32,325 bases of DNA from an uncultured Lachnospiraceae bacterium (lineage in GTDB: Bacteria > Bacillota > Clostridia > Lachnospirales > Lachnospiraceae). Shown piece by piece: positions 25,226 through 32,325 of the stretch (the first letter of the stretch is position 1; each line of letters opens with the position of its first letter). The stretch spans positions 1 to 32,325 of the forward strand of contig CAJUDQ010000039.1 in the NCBI GenBank assembly GCA_910585215.1, read 5' to 3'. A program made the position numbers and the translations under genes. The notes beneath the pieces were generated by a model. That model ran no database searches, was not told where the DNA came from, and saw only the letters and a list, made by a program, of their open reading frames with translations.

Positions 25226-25509
25226 GCATGTATTTGATTTAAATACAAAATGCGGCGTAAAGAGGAATGGTCTTTTTTCCGTTCTCAAAGCCAAAATTTT
25301 TTGCACGAACTTGGTCGTTATCAGCTTATACAGTTCTGTATTGCAGGGAATTGGTAATATACAATTTATCACAAGCTTTCCACTTGTATGCAATGCTGTT
25401 GATAGCAGTAAAAATAACGGGTATAATTATAATCAATGAACGTGAAATTGTCGAAAATCTGTCTTTTATCGGCTATAATAAGAGAATGAACGGATAAGGA
25501 ACATTGCCT
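25226..25509 (+). other. intergenic stretch without a recognisable gene
   Basis: Overlapping short open frames exist on both strands (for example 25224-25439 and 25267-25497 on +, 25175-25393 on -). None has a ribosome site or a recognisable motif, and I treat them as chance. The only supported site here is the promoter at 25399-25427. Confidence 0.5.
25399..25427 (+). promoter_or_regulatory. strong putative promoter before the broken response regulator
   Basis: TTGATA (25399-25404) and a perfect TATAAT (25422-25427) with 17-nt spacing. The start would be near 25434, about 75 nt before the gene fragment. A second TATAAT-like element follows at about 25475. Confidence 0.6.
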
Positions 25510-25635
25510 ATGAAATACAAGATACTGATTATTGATGACGAAGAAATGATATTATCCATGATGGAAAAGTGTTTAGGAGAACAATTTTTCGTATATACGG
25601 CGGAAAATGCAAGAAAGGTTGATTTTGTTATTTAG
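25510..25635 (+). pseudogene. response-regulator receiver-domain fragment (first 41 codons)
   Basis: MKYKILIIDDEEMILSMMEK and what follows is the start of a CheY-like receiver domain: beta-1 YKILIIDD with the acidic pair D9/D10, helix 1, and beta-2 FFVYTAENA. The frame then ends after DFVI with TAG, before the phosphoacceptor Asp and the rest of the fold. A good ribosome site (AAGGAA, 25497-25502, 7 nt before the ATG) and promoter are intact, so the 5' end of a real gene survives and the remainder has been lost. The AT-rich DNA after it has no matching continuation that I can see. It cannot signal in the normal way. Confidence 0.75.
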
Positions 25636-26181
25636 AGATAAATTTTCACAGATTAACATAATCAACGATAACTATTTTTCGCTAAAAACATAATTATTAT
25701 ATCACAAGGTTCTAAATTTGCAAGTCTTTTTTCAAAATCCCATTTTTTTCAAAAAACCTGAATATAAGCAGGTTTGTCTCATATTTAAAGTTTATATTTT
25801 AAACAGCATAGAAATAATTATAATTTTAAACAGTCAAAAAAATAGTCAATTTATATATCTACATCCTTTGGTTTTACAAAGATTGTAAAGTTTTTCAATC
25901 ATTATAAAAAATTTTTAAGCAGTCAAAAAATCGTCATTTTGTTAAAAAACTTCAAAAAACCTTGATTTTATTGAGTTTTTAGGGGGTTTATATCTTATTA
26001 TGTTAATCCACGATAAATCAAAAATTATAGCTGCAAAATTTGAGAATTTGGTGATTCCAGTATGAAAGCAGCCAGACAAAAAAGAGACAGGGTATGCCCG
26101 ATATGTTATAGAAGCAAATTTTACAGCATGAAACGGGGCTATGGCGAAGCATACTCTTTTTAGAAAAAGGAGGCGGTAGAT
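25636..26181 (+). promoter_or_regulatory. long AT-rich leader upstream of the polysaccharide operon
   Basis: About 545 bp with no convincing gene. It contains a hairpin AAACCTG/CAGGTTT (25754-25775), a weak TTTACAA/TTGTAAA hairpin followed by GTTTTT (25873-25895), three direct repeats (see the repeat entry) and, at 26062-26163, a 33-codon frame with a CPIC motif but no ribosome site. No clean TTGACA/TATAAT pair is visible. The region probably carries the operon promoter and leader, but I cannot place the start. Confidence 0.4.
25797..25936 (+). repeat. three direct repeats TTTTAARCAG upstream of the recombinase-like gene
   Basis: TTTTAAACAG at 25797 and 25824, and TTTTAAGCAG at 25913. The last two continue alike: CAGTCAAAAAA(A)T, one variable base, then GTCA. 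Spacing is 27 and 89 nt. Such repeats could bind the adjacent recombinase-like protein, or be debris in AT-rich DNA. Confidence 0.35.
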
Positions 26182-27102
26182 ATGATAAAGGAAAATTTGA
26201 TAAGTGACTGCTATGAAACATGGAAAAAAGAAAATCAGAACAGTTTAAATCCGCTGACCTTTCACAGATATAATAATCTGCTGGAAAAACATTTGCTTCC
26301 ATATTTTAGATATACTGCTGCACAAAATATTACAGAAAAGGATATTGATATTTTTGTAATAGAAAAGCAACAGGAAAATATGTCCGAAGTAACATTAAAT
26401 ATGTTGATTATGCTGTTAAAAAAGATGTTACAAACAGCAAGCATTGACACAGTCAAACTTGGACTGGAACACACAGTCAGAGTAAAGGCAAATAAAAGAA
26501 CTGTGGAAATAATGAAAGAAAATGAACAATATCTGCTTGACGAAATTCTGAACAGCAGCGAAGAACCAAAATATACAGGAATCAGCCTTGCGTTTAAAAT
26601 GGGACTTGCAGTTGGAGAGGTTTGTGCTTTGGAATGGACAGATGTTGATTTTGGAAATGGAATAATACAAGTAAAAAATACAATGCAAAGAATCCAAAAC
26701 AGGAAACATGAGGCAAAAAAGACATTACTTGTAAAGATGCCATTAACAAACTCTGCTCAAAGAGAGATTCCGATTCCTGATACGGTTATACAGGTTTTAG
26801 AGAAGTATAAAAGAGATAGTGGGTATGTATTGCAATGTAAGGAAGGAAAGCAGCCAGACCCGCGAAGAGAACAAATACGGCTGGAAAAGTTTTTTGAGAG
26901 AAATGAAATGAAAGAATATAATTTTCATACGCTTAGAGATACCTTTGCCGTAAGATGTCTTCGGGCAGGAATGAGTGTAGAAAATCTGAGCTATGTGCTT
27001 GGACATGCAAGTGTGGCAATTACAGCAGAGAGATATAAAGAGTTTTTAAAAGAGAAGCAGGAACGGATAACAGTGCTGCGGAGGATTATGGAGATGGTAT
27101 AG
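26182..27102 (+). CDS. tyrosine-recombinase (phage-integrase family) homologue with substituted catalytic residues
   Basis: 306 residues. The start is certain (AAGGAGG 8 nt upstream). Residues 1-95 are the SAM-like core-binding domain (YNNLLEKHLLPYF). The C-terminal catalytic domain has HTLRD (H249, R252), LGH (H275) and the nucleophile Y285 (AERYKEF). The first catalytic Arg, normally in GLRxGE, is Ala143 (GLAVGE), and the conserved Lys of KTxxSxR is Leu188 (LTNSAQR). Loss of both should cripple strand cleavage. The gene ends 2 nt before the first glycosyltransferase gene, so it is the first cistron of the polysaccharide operon. A DNA-binding regulatory role is therefore more likely than mobility (inference). 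It could also be a decaying integrase. Confidence 0.88.
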   Translation: MIKENLISDCYETWKKENQNSLNPLTFHRYNNLLEKHLLPYFRYTAAQNITEKDIDIFVIEKQQENMSEVTLNMLIMLLKKMLQTASIDTVKLGLEHTVRVKANKRTVEIMKENEQYLLDEILNSSEEPKYTGISLAFKMGLAVGEVCALEWTDVDFGNGIIQVKNTMQRIQNRKHEAKKTLLVKMPLTNSAQREIPIPDTVIQVLEKYKRDSGYVLQCKEGKQPDPRREQIRLEKFFERNEMKEYNFHTLRDTFAVRCLRAGMSVENLSYVLGHASVAITAERYKEFLKEKQERITVLRRIMEMV

Positions 27103-27104
27103 AT

Positions 27105-28289
27105 ATGACTCAGAAAAAAGCTGAAAAAAATTTATTTCTGAATATCGCGCAGGTAGGCCATAAACGTATTCCTTCTCGTGAAGGTGGTATTGAAATTGTT
27201 GTTGAAGAATTAGCTACACGAATGGTAGAACAAGGTCACAAAGTGACATGTTATAATCGAAGAGGTCATCATGTGGGCGGAAAAGAATATGATACAAAAG
27301 AACTGAATGAATATAAAGGTATTCGTTTAAAAACTGTATTCACTATAAACAGAAAAGGGTTAGCAGCTGTGACAGCATCGATTGCTGCTGCATTTTACAG
27401 TGCATTTGGACAGTATGATGTTGTACATTTTCATGCAGAAGGACCATGTGCCATGTTATGGCTACCTAAACTGTTTGGTAAAAAATGTATTGCAACAATT
27501 CATGGATTAGACCATCAAAGAGCAAAGTGGGGAAGGTTTGCAAGTACATATATTATGATAGGAGAGAAATGTGCTGCAAAATATGCAGACGAAATTATTG
27601 TTTTATCAACAGGGGTTCAAAGTTATTTTCAAAAAACTTATGGAAGAAAAACCATATTTATTCCAAATGGAGTAAATAAACCTCAAATAAGAAAGGCAGA
27701 TATTATAAAGCGGAAGTATAATTTGGAAAAAGATAATTATATTTTATTTCTGGGCAGATTAGTTCCAGAAAAAGGAATCCAGTATTTGATTCGGGCTTTT
27801 CACAAGATTCAAACAAATAAGAAATTAGTCATTGCAGGTGGCAGTTCTGACACTGTCCAGTTTATGGAAAAATTAAAAAAATTGGCCGGTGAGGATAGTA
27901 GGATTATTTTTACAAATTTTGTTCAGGGAAAAGAATTGGATGAGCTTTACAGTAATGCTTATGTGTATGTATTACCCAGTGATTTAGAAGGTATGCCACT
28001 CAGCCTTTTAGAAGCAATGAGTTATGGAAATTGTTGTCTGGTTTCTGATATAGATGAATGTACATCTGTAGTTGAGGATAAATCTATTATATTCAGAAAA
28101 AGTGATATTGATGATTTAAGAAAAAAACTTCAGTTGCTTTGTAATGATGAAAACCTTGTAAGAAAATACAAAATGGAAGCCGCAGATTATATATGCAAAA
28201 AATATAACTGGGATGACATAGTGAGTCAAACGTTGAAATTGTATTTTTCATCAAAAAATTATAGTAATGGGGAGGAAAAAAATGGTTGA
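27105..28289 (+). CDS. GT4 glycosyltransferase (rhamnosyltransferase-like)
   Basis: 394 residues, GT-B fold. The N-terminal domain opens with IAQVGHKRIPSREGGIEIVV, a pattern I associate with DUF1972/rhamnosyltransferase-type GT4 enzymes. The C-terminal domain has LFLGRLVPEKGI and the donor-site E-x7-E motif EGMPLSLLE. No membrane helix, so it is cytosolic or peripheral, adding a sugar from a nucleotide donor to the lipid-linked repeat unit. It starts 2 nt after the recombinase-like gene, and the next gene overlaps its 3' end by 8 nt. Donor and acceptor cannot be read from the sequence. Confidence 0.92.
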   Translation: MTQKKAEKNLFLNIAQVGHKRIPSREGGIEIVVEELATRMVEQGHKVTCYNRRGHHVGGKEYDTKELNEYKGIRLKTVFTINRKGLAAVTASIAAAFYSAFGQYDVVHFHAEGPCAMLWLPKLFGKKCIATIHGLDHQRAKWGRFASTYIMIGEKCAAKYADEIIVLSTGVQSYFQKTYGRKTIFIPNGVNKPQIRKADIIKRKYNLEKDNYILFLGRLVPEKGIQYLIRAFHKIQTNKKLVIAGGSSDTVQFMEKLKKLAGEDSRIIFTNFVQGKELDELYSNAYVYVLPSDLEGMPLSLLEAMSYGNCCLVSDIDECTSVVEDKSIIFRKSDIDDLRKKLQLLCNDENLVRKYKMEAADYICKKYNWDDIVSQTLKLYFSSKNYSNGEEKNG

Positions 28290-29466
28290 AAAAGAAAAAA
28301 AATTAAATGGCACAGTGATTGTCACTTATCGTTGTAATGCACGCTGTTCCATGTGCAATCGTTATAAGGCACCATCCAGACCGGAAGAGGAAATTTCTAT
28401 TCAGACAATAAAAAAACTTCCAAAAATGTATTTTACAAATATTACTGGCGGTGAACCGTTTATTCGTACTGATTTAAAAGAGATTGTACGTGAATTATAT
28501 AAAAAATCAGACCGTATTGTTATTTCAACAAATGGATTTTTTACAGACCGTATTATTGAGTTATGTAAGGAATTCCCCCAAATCGGTATTCGTATTTCCA
28601 TTGAGGGATTGGAACGGACAAACAATAAAATTCGGGGTTTACAGAATGGATATCAGCGTGGTTATAATACGTTGAAAAAATTGCGTAAAATGGGAATGAA
28701 AGATGTTGGTTTTGGTATGACAGTTCAGGATATCAATGCTTCAGATTTGGTGCCATTGTATAAGATTTCTGACAAAATGGGAATGGAGTTTGCGACTGCA
28801 AGCCTTCATAACAGCTTTTATTTTGTTGAAGCTAAAAATATCATTCATGACCGGCCGATGGTAGCAAAGAATTTTGAAAGATTAATAAATAAGCTACTGT
28901 GCAGCAGCAGCCCCAAAAAGTGGTTTCGTGCATATTTTAATCATGGACTGATTAATTATATCTATGGTCAAAAGCGTCTTTTGCCATGTGATATGAGTTT
29001 TGATACTTTTTTTATTGACCCTTATGGAGATGTCATGCCATGTAATGGCACTAAGGATAAGGAAGTTATGGGAAATCTCAATAAGCAGAGCTGGCAGGAG
29101 CTCTGGAATAGTGCAGAGGCGGAATCCGTTCGCAAAAAAGTACGCTGCTGTAATCGAAATTGCTGGATGATTGGCTCTGTTTCCCCTGCTATGCATAAAT
29201 ATATTTGGAAACCTGCTTTATGGGTAATATGGCATAAAATAAAGGCTTTATTCAGCAAACATCCGTATTCCATGTATGAGAACAGGATTTGTCGGGATTA
29301 TCGTGATGGCAGAGTAAGCAAGAACGAGCTGGATAAATGCAGTACTTGTGATATGTGTGCAACAATAAATAATGGATTAAGCAGAGCATCTCAGGCACAG
29401 CTTGTTCAAAAGACAGGTGAAGAAATTGTTGACGCAGATATTGCCAGGCAGATGAAGAAACAATAG
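28282..29466 (+). CDS. radical SAM/SPASM-type enzyme within the polysaccharide operon
   Basis: 394 residues from the ATG at 28282, chosen because GGGGAGG is 6 nt upstream; the ATG at 28267 precedes that site. CX3CX2C is C18-C22-C25 (RCNARCSMC). TGGEPF (55-60) and STNGF follow. The C-terminal half has MPCNG, then CCNRNC, an ICRDY Cys and CSTCDMC, enough cysteines for auxiliary iron-sulfur clusters as in SPASM or twitch domains. Many SPASM enzymes modify peptides or alcohols, but here the neighbours are only glycosyltransferases and an acyltransferase. Action on a sugar or lipid-linked intermediate is therefore plausible (inference). The gene overlaps the preceding glycosyltransferase gene by 8 nt and precedes the next by 11 nt. 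Confidence 0.9.
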   Translation: MVEKEKKLNGTVIVTYRCNARCSMCNRYKAPSRPEEEISIQTIKKLPKMYFTNITGGEPFIRTDLKEIVRELYKKSDRIVISTNGFFTDRIIELCKEFPQIGIRISIEGLERTNNKIRGLQNGYQRGYNTLKKLRKMGMKDVGFGMTVQDINASDLVPLYKISDKMGMEFATASLHNSFYFVEAKNIIHDRPMVAKNFERLINKLLCSSSPKKWFRAYFNHGLINYIYGQKRLLPCDMSFDTFFIDPYGDVMPCNGTKDKEVMGNLNKQSWQELWNSAEAESVRKKVRCCNRNCWMIGSVSPAMHKYIWKPALWVIWHKIKALFSKHPYSMYENRICRDYRDGRVSKNELDKCSTCDMCATINNGLSRASQAQLVQKTGEEIVDADIARQMKKQ

Positions 29467-29477
29467 GAGATACTATA

Positions 29478-30617
29478 ATGAAAAAGGCATTAATTGTAGC
29501 AAATTCTTCGGGGCTGATTACATTATTTTTAAAAAATGATGTTGAACTGTTGAAAAAAAAAGGGTATCAGATTGATTGCGCATGTAATACAAATTATCCG
29601 GATTCCAATACAGATGAATTTTTTCTTAAATATCATATTAATGTTGTACATGTGGATTTTCCAATTAGAAAATTAAATTTAAAAATGTTAAAATCATCTT
29701 ATGATTCTTTCAAACAATTGATAAAAAACAGAAGATATGAGGTGATACATTGTCATAGTACAATTGCTGCTGTACTTGCAAGACAATGTGCAAAGAAGTA
29801 TAGAAAAAAAGGATTGAAAGTATTATATACCTCACATGGTTTTCCTTTTTATAAGGGAGCTTCAGGAAAAAAAGCATTTTTTTACAAATGTATCGAGCAC
29901 TATTATTCCAGATATACAGATGGAATTATTACTATTTGTGAAGAGGATTATAATAGTGCAAAAAAAATGCATTGTAAAAAAGTTTACAAGATAAATGGTA
30001 TGGGAGTTGATTTAGACAGATTTCAAATTTTGAATTTTGACAGAGAGTCCTACAGAGCAAAACTGGGATTTAAAAATACGGATAAGGTGATTCTTTCGGT
30101 TGGCGAATTAAATACAAATAAAAATCATCAGGTTGTGATACGAGCTATTTCTATGCTGAAAGATAGTAATATTGTTTATGCGATATGCGGAAGAGAGGTT
30201 ACTGAAATTGGTAAAAAGAGGGAGTTAAAAAAACTGGCGGAAAAATCAGGGGTCAAGCTTGTATTTTTGGGTTTCAGGTCTGATATTCCGGAAATCTGTC
30301 ATTCAGTTGAAATAGGCGCGCTTCCATCCTATAAAGAAGGATTGGGCTTATCTGGTATAGAAATGCTGGCAGCGGGGATACCGGTGGTTGCTTCTGACAG
30401 ACAGGGAATCAGAGATTATATAAAAGAGAATGTTACAGGCTTTCTTTGCAATCCGGAATCAGCACAGGACTTTTCAACAGGAATAAAGAAAACGTTTGAA
30501 CTGTCGGAAAATATATTGACAAAAGAGGTCTGTATTTCTGCCGCGAAAAAATTCAGTGCATTGAATGCAAGAAATAAAATGGACCATATATATAAAGCAG
30601 TATTAGGGGATAGATAA
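29478..30617 (+). CDS. GT4 glycosyltransferase (CapM/EpsD-like)
   Basis: 379 residues, GT-B fold. N-terminal: NSSGLITLFLKNDVELLKKKGY, then IHCHS and YTSHGFPFYKG, typical of the Glyco_transf_4-like acceptor domain of capsule GT4 enzymes. C-terminal: ILSVGELNTNKNHQ, then the donor-site E-x7-E, EGLGLSGIE. AGGAG lies 8 nt before the ATG. Its TAA shares a base with the ATG of the next gene (TAATG). Probably cytosolic, extending the lipid-linked oligosaccharide. Specificity unknown. Confidence 0.93.
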   Translation: MKKALIVANSSGLITLFLKNDVELLKKKGYQIDCACNTNYPDSNTDEFFLKYHINVVHVDFPIRKLNLKMLKSSYDSFKQLIKNRRYEVIHCHSTIAAVLARQCAKKYRKKGLKVLYTSHGFPFYKGASGKKAFFYKCIEHYYSRYTDGIITICEEDYNSAKKMHCKKVYKINGMGVDLDRFQILNFDRESYRAKLGFKNTDKVILSVGELNTNKNHQVVIRAISMLKDSNIVYAICGREVTEIGKKRELKKLAEKSGVKLVFLGFRSDIPEICHSVEIGALPSYKEGLGLSGIEMLAAGIPVVASDRQGIRDYIKENVTGFLCNPESAQDFSTGIKKTFELSENILTKEVCISAAKKFSALNARNKMDHIYKAVLGDR

Positions 30618-31702
30618 TGCGTGTGTTACATATAGCGATTGATACGGCAATGGGAGGGATTGAATCGTTCCTGTTAAATATTTACACCAGAATCGACAGA
30701 AATAAAATAAATTTTGATTTTATTGAGTATGGAGATATAAAAAGAGAGTTTGATTATCAGTATTCTGATTTGGGAGCTGAAATTTATAAAATTTCAGATA
30801 GAAAAAAACATCCTTTTTTGTCGGCAAAACAACTAAAAAATGTCATTAAAAACGGCGGCTATTCAGTTGTTCATATTCATAAAAATTCACTTTCAGATAT
30901 AAGCGCAATTAAAATTTGCCAAAATCTGAATGTGCCGGCGGTTATTATCCATTCACATAACAGCAGCAGAGATAATAAAATTATAGTAATGCTTCATAAG
31001 TGGAACAGATTTTTTATTGATATGAAAAATATTCACAGGTTTGCATGTTCTGTGAAAGCAGCAGAATGGATGTATGGTTCAGATAAATCTGCAATTATTA
31101 TAAATAATGGTATTGATACCAGACGTTTTGAGTTTAATGCAAAAATAAGGACAGCAGTAAGAGCCCAATTAAACATACAAAATAATTTTGTAATTGGAAG
31201 TACAGGAAGACTGACACACCAGAAAAATCCTTTTTTTGCAATAGAATTAATTCATAAATTAAGAAGAATAGATAAAAAATATAAGCTGCTTTGGGTTGGT
31301 GATGGTATTTTAAAAGATGCAATAAAAGAGCAGATAAAAAAATATCATGAAGAAGACGGCGTTATTATTACAGGAGCAGTAGCCAATCCCGAAAGCTATT
31401 ATCAGGCAATGGATGTTTTTATTATGCCTTCGTTTTATGAAGGTTTTCCAATAGCAGCAATTGAAGCACAAGATGCCGGTCTGCCTTGCATATTGTCCGA
31501 AAATATTACATCAGAAGCGCAGCTGACAAAAGATGTATACTGGAGAAATTTAGATACAATGGATAATTGGATAGAAATAGTATGTAAAATTGGAGAAAAG
31601 GAACTTTATCGTAAAAGTAATCGTATGATTCTGATGAAACAGGGATTTGATATTAATGCAACCGTGGAATTTCTGGAAAAATTTTATCTTAACTATTCAT
31701 AA
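30617..31702 (+). CDS. GT4 glycosyltransferase (EpsF-like)
   Basis: 361 residues. It opens RVLHIAIDTAMGGIESFLLN, the usual opening of EpsF-type GT4 enzymes. HIHKNS and VIIHSHNS follow, then INNGIDTRRF at the domain junction, STGRLTHQKNP, and the E-x7-E element EGFPIAAIE. Translation is coupled to the preceding gene by TAATG, with AGGGGATA as ribosome site. The acyltransferase gene begins 14 nt downstream. Likely adds a sugar in the same repeat unit; donor unknown. Confidence 0.93.
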   Translation: MRVLHIAIDTAMGGIESFLLNIYTRIDRNKINFDFIEYGDIKREFDYQYSDLGAEIYKISDRKKHPFLSAKQLKNVIKNGGYSVVHIHKNSLSDISAIKICQNLNVPAVIIHSHNSSRDNKIIVMLHKWNRFFIDMKNIHRFACSVKAAEWMYGSDKSAIIINNGIDTRRFEFNAKIRTAVRAQLNIQNNFVIGSTGRLTHQKNPFFAIELIHKLRRIDKKYKLLWVGDGILKDAIKEQIKKYHEEDGVIITGAVANPESYYQAMDVFIMPSFYEGFPIAAIEAQDAGLPCILSENITSEAQLTKDVYWRNLDTMDNWIEIVCKIGEKELYRKSNRMILMKQGFDINATVEFLEKFYLNYS

Positions 31703-31716
31703 AGGAGTATGTCAAA

Positions 31717-32325
31717 ATGACTGGCAGAATAGTATCAAATACAAGACAGAGTAATATTGAATTATGTCGGATAATTGCAATGTTAATGATAGTGGCAGGG
31801 CATTTGACACAGCAATCAGGAATTTTGCAAAGGGGGGGGGTAAATTATAAATGGGCTGTTATTTTAGGAAGTGGTTCTGGAATTGCAGACAATATCTTTG
31901 TAATGATTGGGGCTTATTTTTTGGTTGATTTGTCCTTTCAAAGCCAGCGAATTATAAAGTTATATGCAGAGGTATGGACATATTGTGTTCCTATCACAAT
32001 ATTTATGACAGTGTTATTTCCAGAATATGTTGGAATAAAAGAACTTGTAAGAGGACTGTTTGTTTACAGTGGTTCGCCACTCTGGTTTGCATCGTGTTAT
32101 ATATCCATGCTTATAGTTACGCCTTTTTTGAATCGGCTTTTAATTTATCAAAAAGCTTCAAAAGTTATAATTTTACTATTGTTTTTCATTAATGTTATTC
32201 CAAGTACTTTTTTATTGCGTGGAGATTTTTTCTATTCGGGAGAAGTTGTATGGTTCTGTTTTTTATATCTGCTGATTGGTTATTTAAAAAAATATAGAAA
32301 AAAAATCAGGTTTAGATCGGAAGAG
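31717..32325 (+). CDS. acyltransferase-3 family membrane protein (3' truncated), possibly phase-variable
   Basis: The frame runs open from ATG 31717 (AAGGAG 8-9 nt upstream) to the window edge, about 203 codons. The N-terminus RQSNIELCRIIAMLMIVAGHL is the classic acyl_transf_3 start, with H29 the expected catalytic His. Several hydrophobic helices follow (for example LWFASCYISMLIVTPFL). These integral membrane proteins put acetyl or other acyl groups on surface polysaccharides. Codons 39-42 (RGGV) are encoded by a run of nine G. One G fewer makes the next codon TAA; one more gives a stop four codons later. The last four residues (RSEE) derive from adapter-like sequence and should be ignored. 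Confidence 0.88.
   Translation, partial: MTGRIVSNTRQSNIELCRIIAMLMIVAGHLTQQSGILQRGGVNYKWAVILGSGSGIADNIFVMIGAYFLVDLSFQSQRIIKLYAEVWTYCVPITIFMTVLFPEYVGIKELVRGLFVYSGSPLWFASCYISMLIVTPFLNRLLIYQKASKVIILLLFFINVIPSTFLLRGDFFYSGEVVWFCFLYLLIGYLKKYRKKIRFRSEE
31832..31840 (+). repeat. G9 homopolymer tract in the acyltransferase coding region
   Basis: Nine consecutive G inside a strongly AT-rich gene. The tract sits early in the frame, just after the catalytic His segment, and both +1 and -1 slips end translation at once (TAA directly after G8; GGT AAA TTA TAA with G10). This is the layout of a slipped-strand on/off switch. Confidence 0.7.
32314..32325 (+). other. Illumina adapter sequence at the contig end
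   Basis: AGATCGGAAGAG is the first 12 bases common to Illumina TruSeq adapters and forms the very end of the window. The genomic sequence therefore probably ends at 32313. Confidence 0.85.

Noticed and set aside
26062..26163. 33-codon frame with a CPIC motif just before the recombinase-like gene
   Set aside because: Only one Cys pair, no ribosome site, and a stop shortly upstream; too little to call a gene.
26172..26179. GGCGGTAG, identical to the core of the RfaH ops element, before a polysaccharide operon
   Set aside because: It overlaps the AAGGAGG ribosome site and lies directly at the start codon; ops acts in proteobacterial leaders and is more likely matched here by chance.
1..32325. 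CRISPR arrays, tRNA or rRNA genes
   Set aside because: No regularly spaced repeats and no tRNA or rRNA signatures were seen on either strand; a tRNAscan or CRISPR search was not possible.

Overview
The window looks like one end of a contig from a low-GC Clostridia genome, most likely a gut Lachnospiraceae relative (inference). The reasons are AT-rich codon use, AGGAGG-type ribosome sites, TTGACA/TATAAT promoters and the gene set: pan genes, pyruvate kinase with a C-terminal PEP-utilizer domain, a GTG-started citrate synthase, a TatD-linked type radical SAM protein, and a GtrB/GtrA/YfhO set. All recognisable protein genes are on the + strand. The last 12 bases equal the start of the Illumina TruSeq adapter, so the right edge is probably an assembly artefact.

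Region 1 (1-8.6 kb) is accessory DNA, visibly more AT-rich than what follows. It holds the end of a small membrane protein, a decayed RHS-type remnant, and a tight two-gene unit: a 954-aa protein of no recognised family followed, with a TAATG overlap, by a 1578-aa DEAH helicase with several CxxC clusters and a C-terminal DUF1998 domain. This architecture recalls the anti-phage systems Druantia and DISARM, but no other component of those systems is present. It is the best candidate here for an undescribed system.

Region 2 (8.6-15.3 kb) is core metabolism: panB-panC behind a structured leader that includes a pan-motif-like hairpin, pyk behind a short leader ORF, citrate synthase with a consensus promoter, an intergenic unit that looks like an independent structured RNA, and a small radical SAM protein. 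Just downstream of the latter lies a ~400-bp IS200/IS605-type element with no transposase. It has both subterminal hairpins and, on the minus strand, a promoter plus a folded omega-RNA-like segment.

Region 3 (15.8-25.2 kb) reads as one long operon: a Maf pyrophosphatase fused to a GH13 amylase, an AraC-family regulator, a HAD phosphatase, a small acidic protein, a parvulin-type lipoprotein, and a GtrB-like, GtrA-like and YfhO-like set for glycosylating cell-surface polymers. It ends in a very large inverted repeat with a T-run.

Region 4 (25.2-32.3 kb) begins with a promoter driving a response-regulator fragment and an AT-rich stretch with direct repeats. A polysaccharide operon follows. Its first gene is a tyrosine-recombinase homologue lacking two expected catalytic residues, followed by three GT4 glycosyltransferases, a radical SAM/SPASM enzyme and an acyltransferase-3 gene (partial). 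The acyltransferase gene contains a G9 tract placed so that gain or loss of one G stops translation within a few codons, which suggests phase-variable decoration of the polymer.
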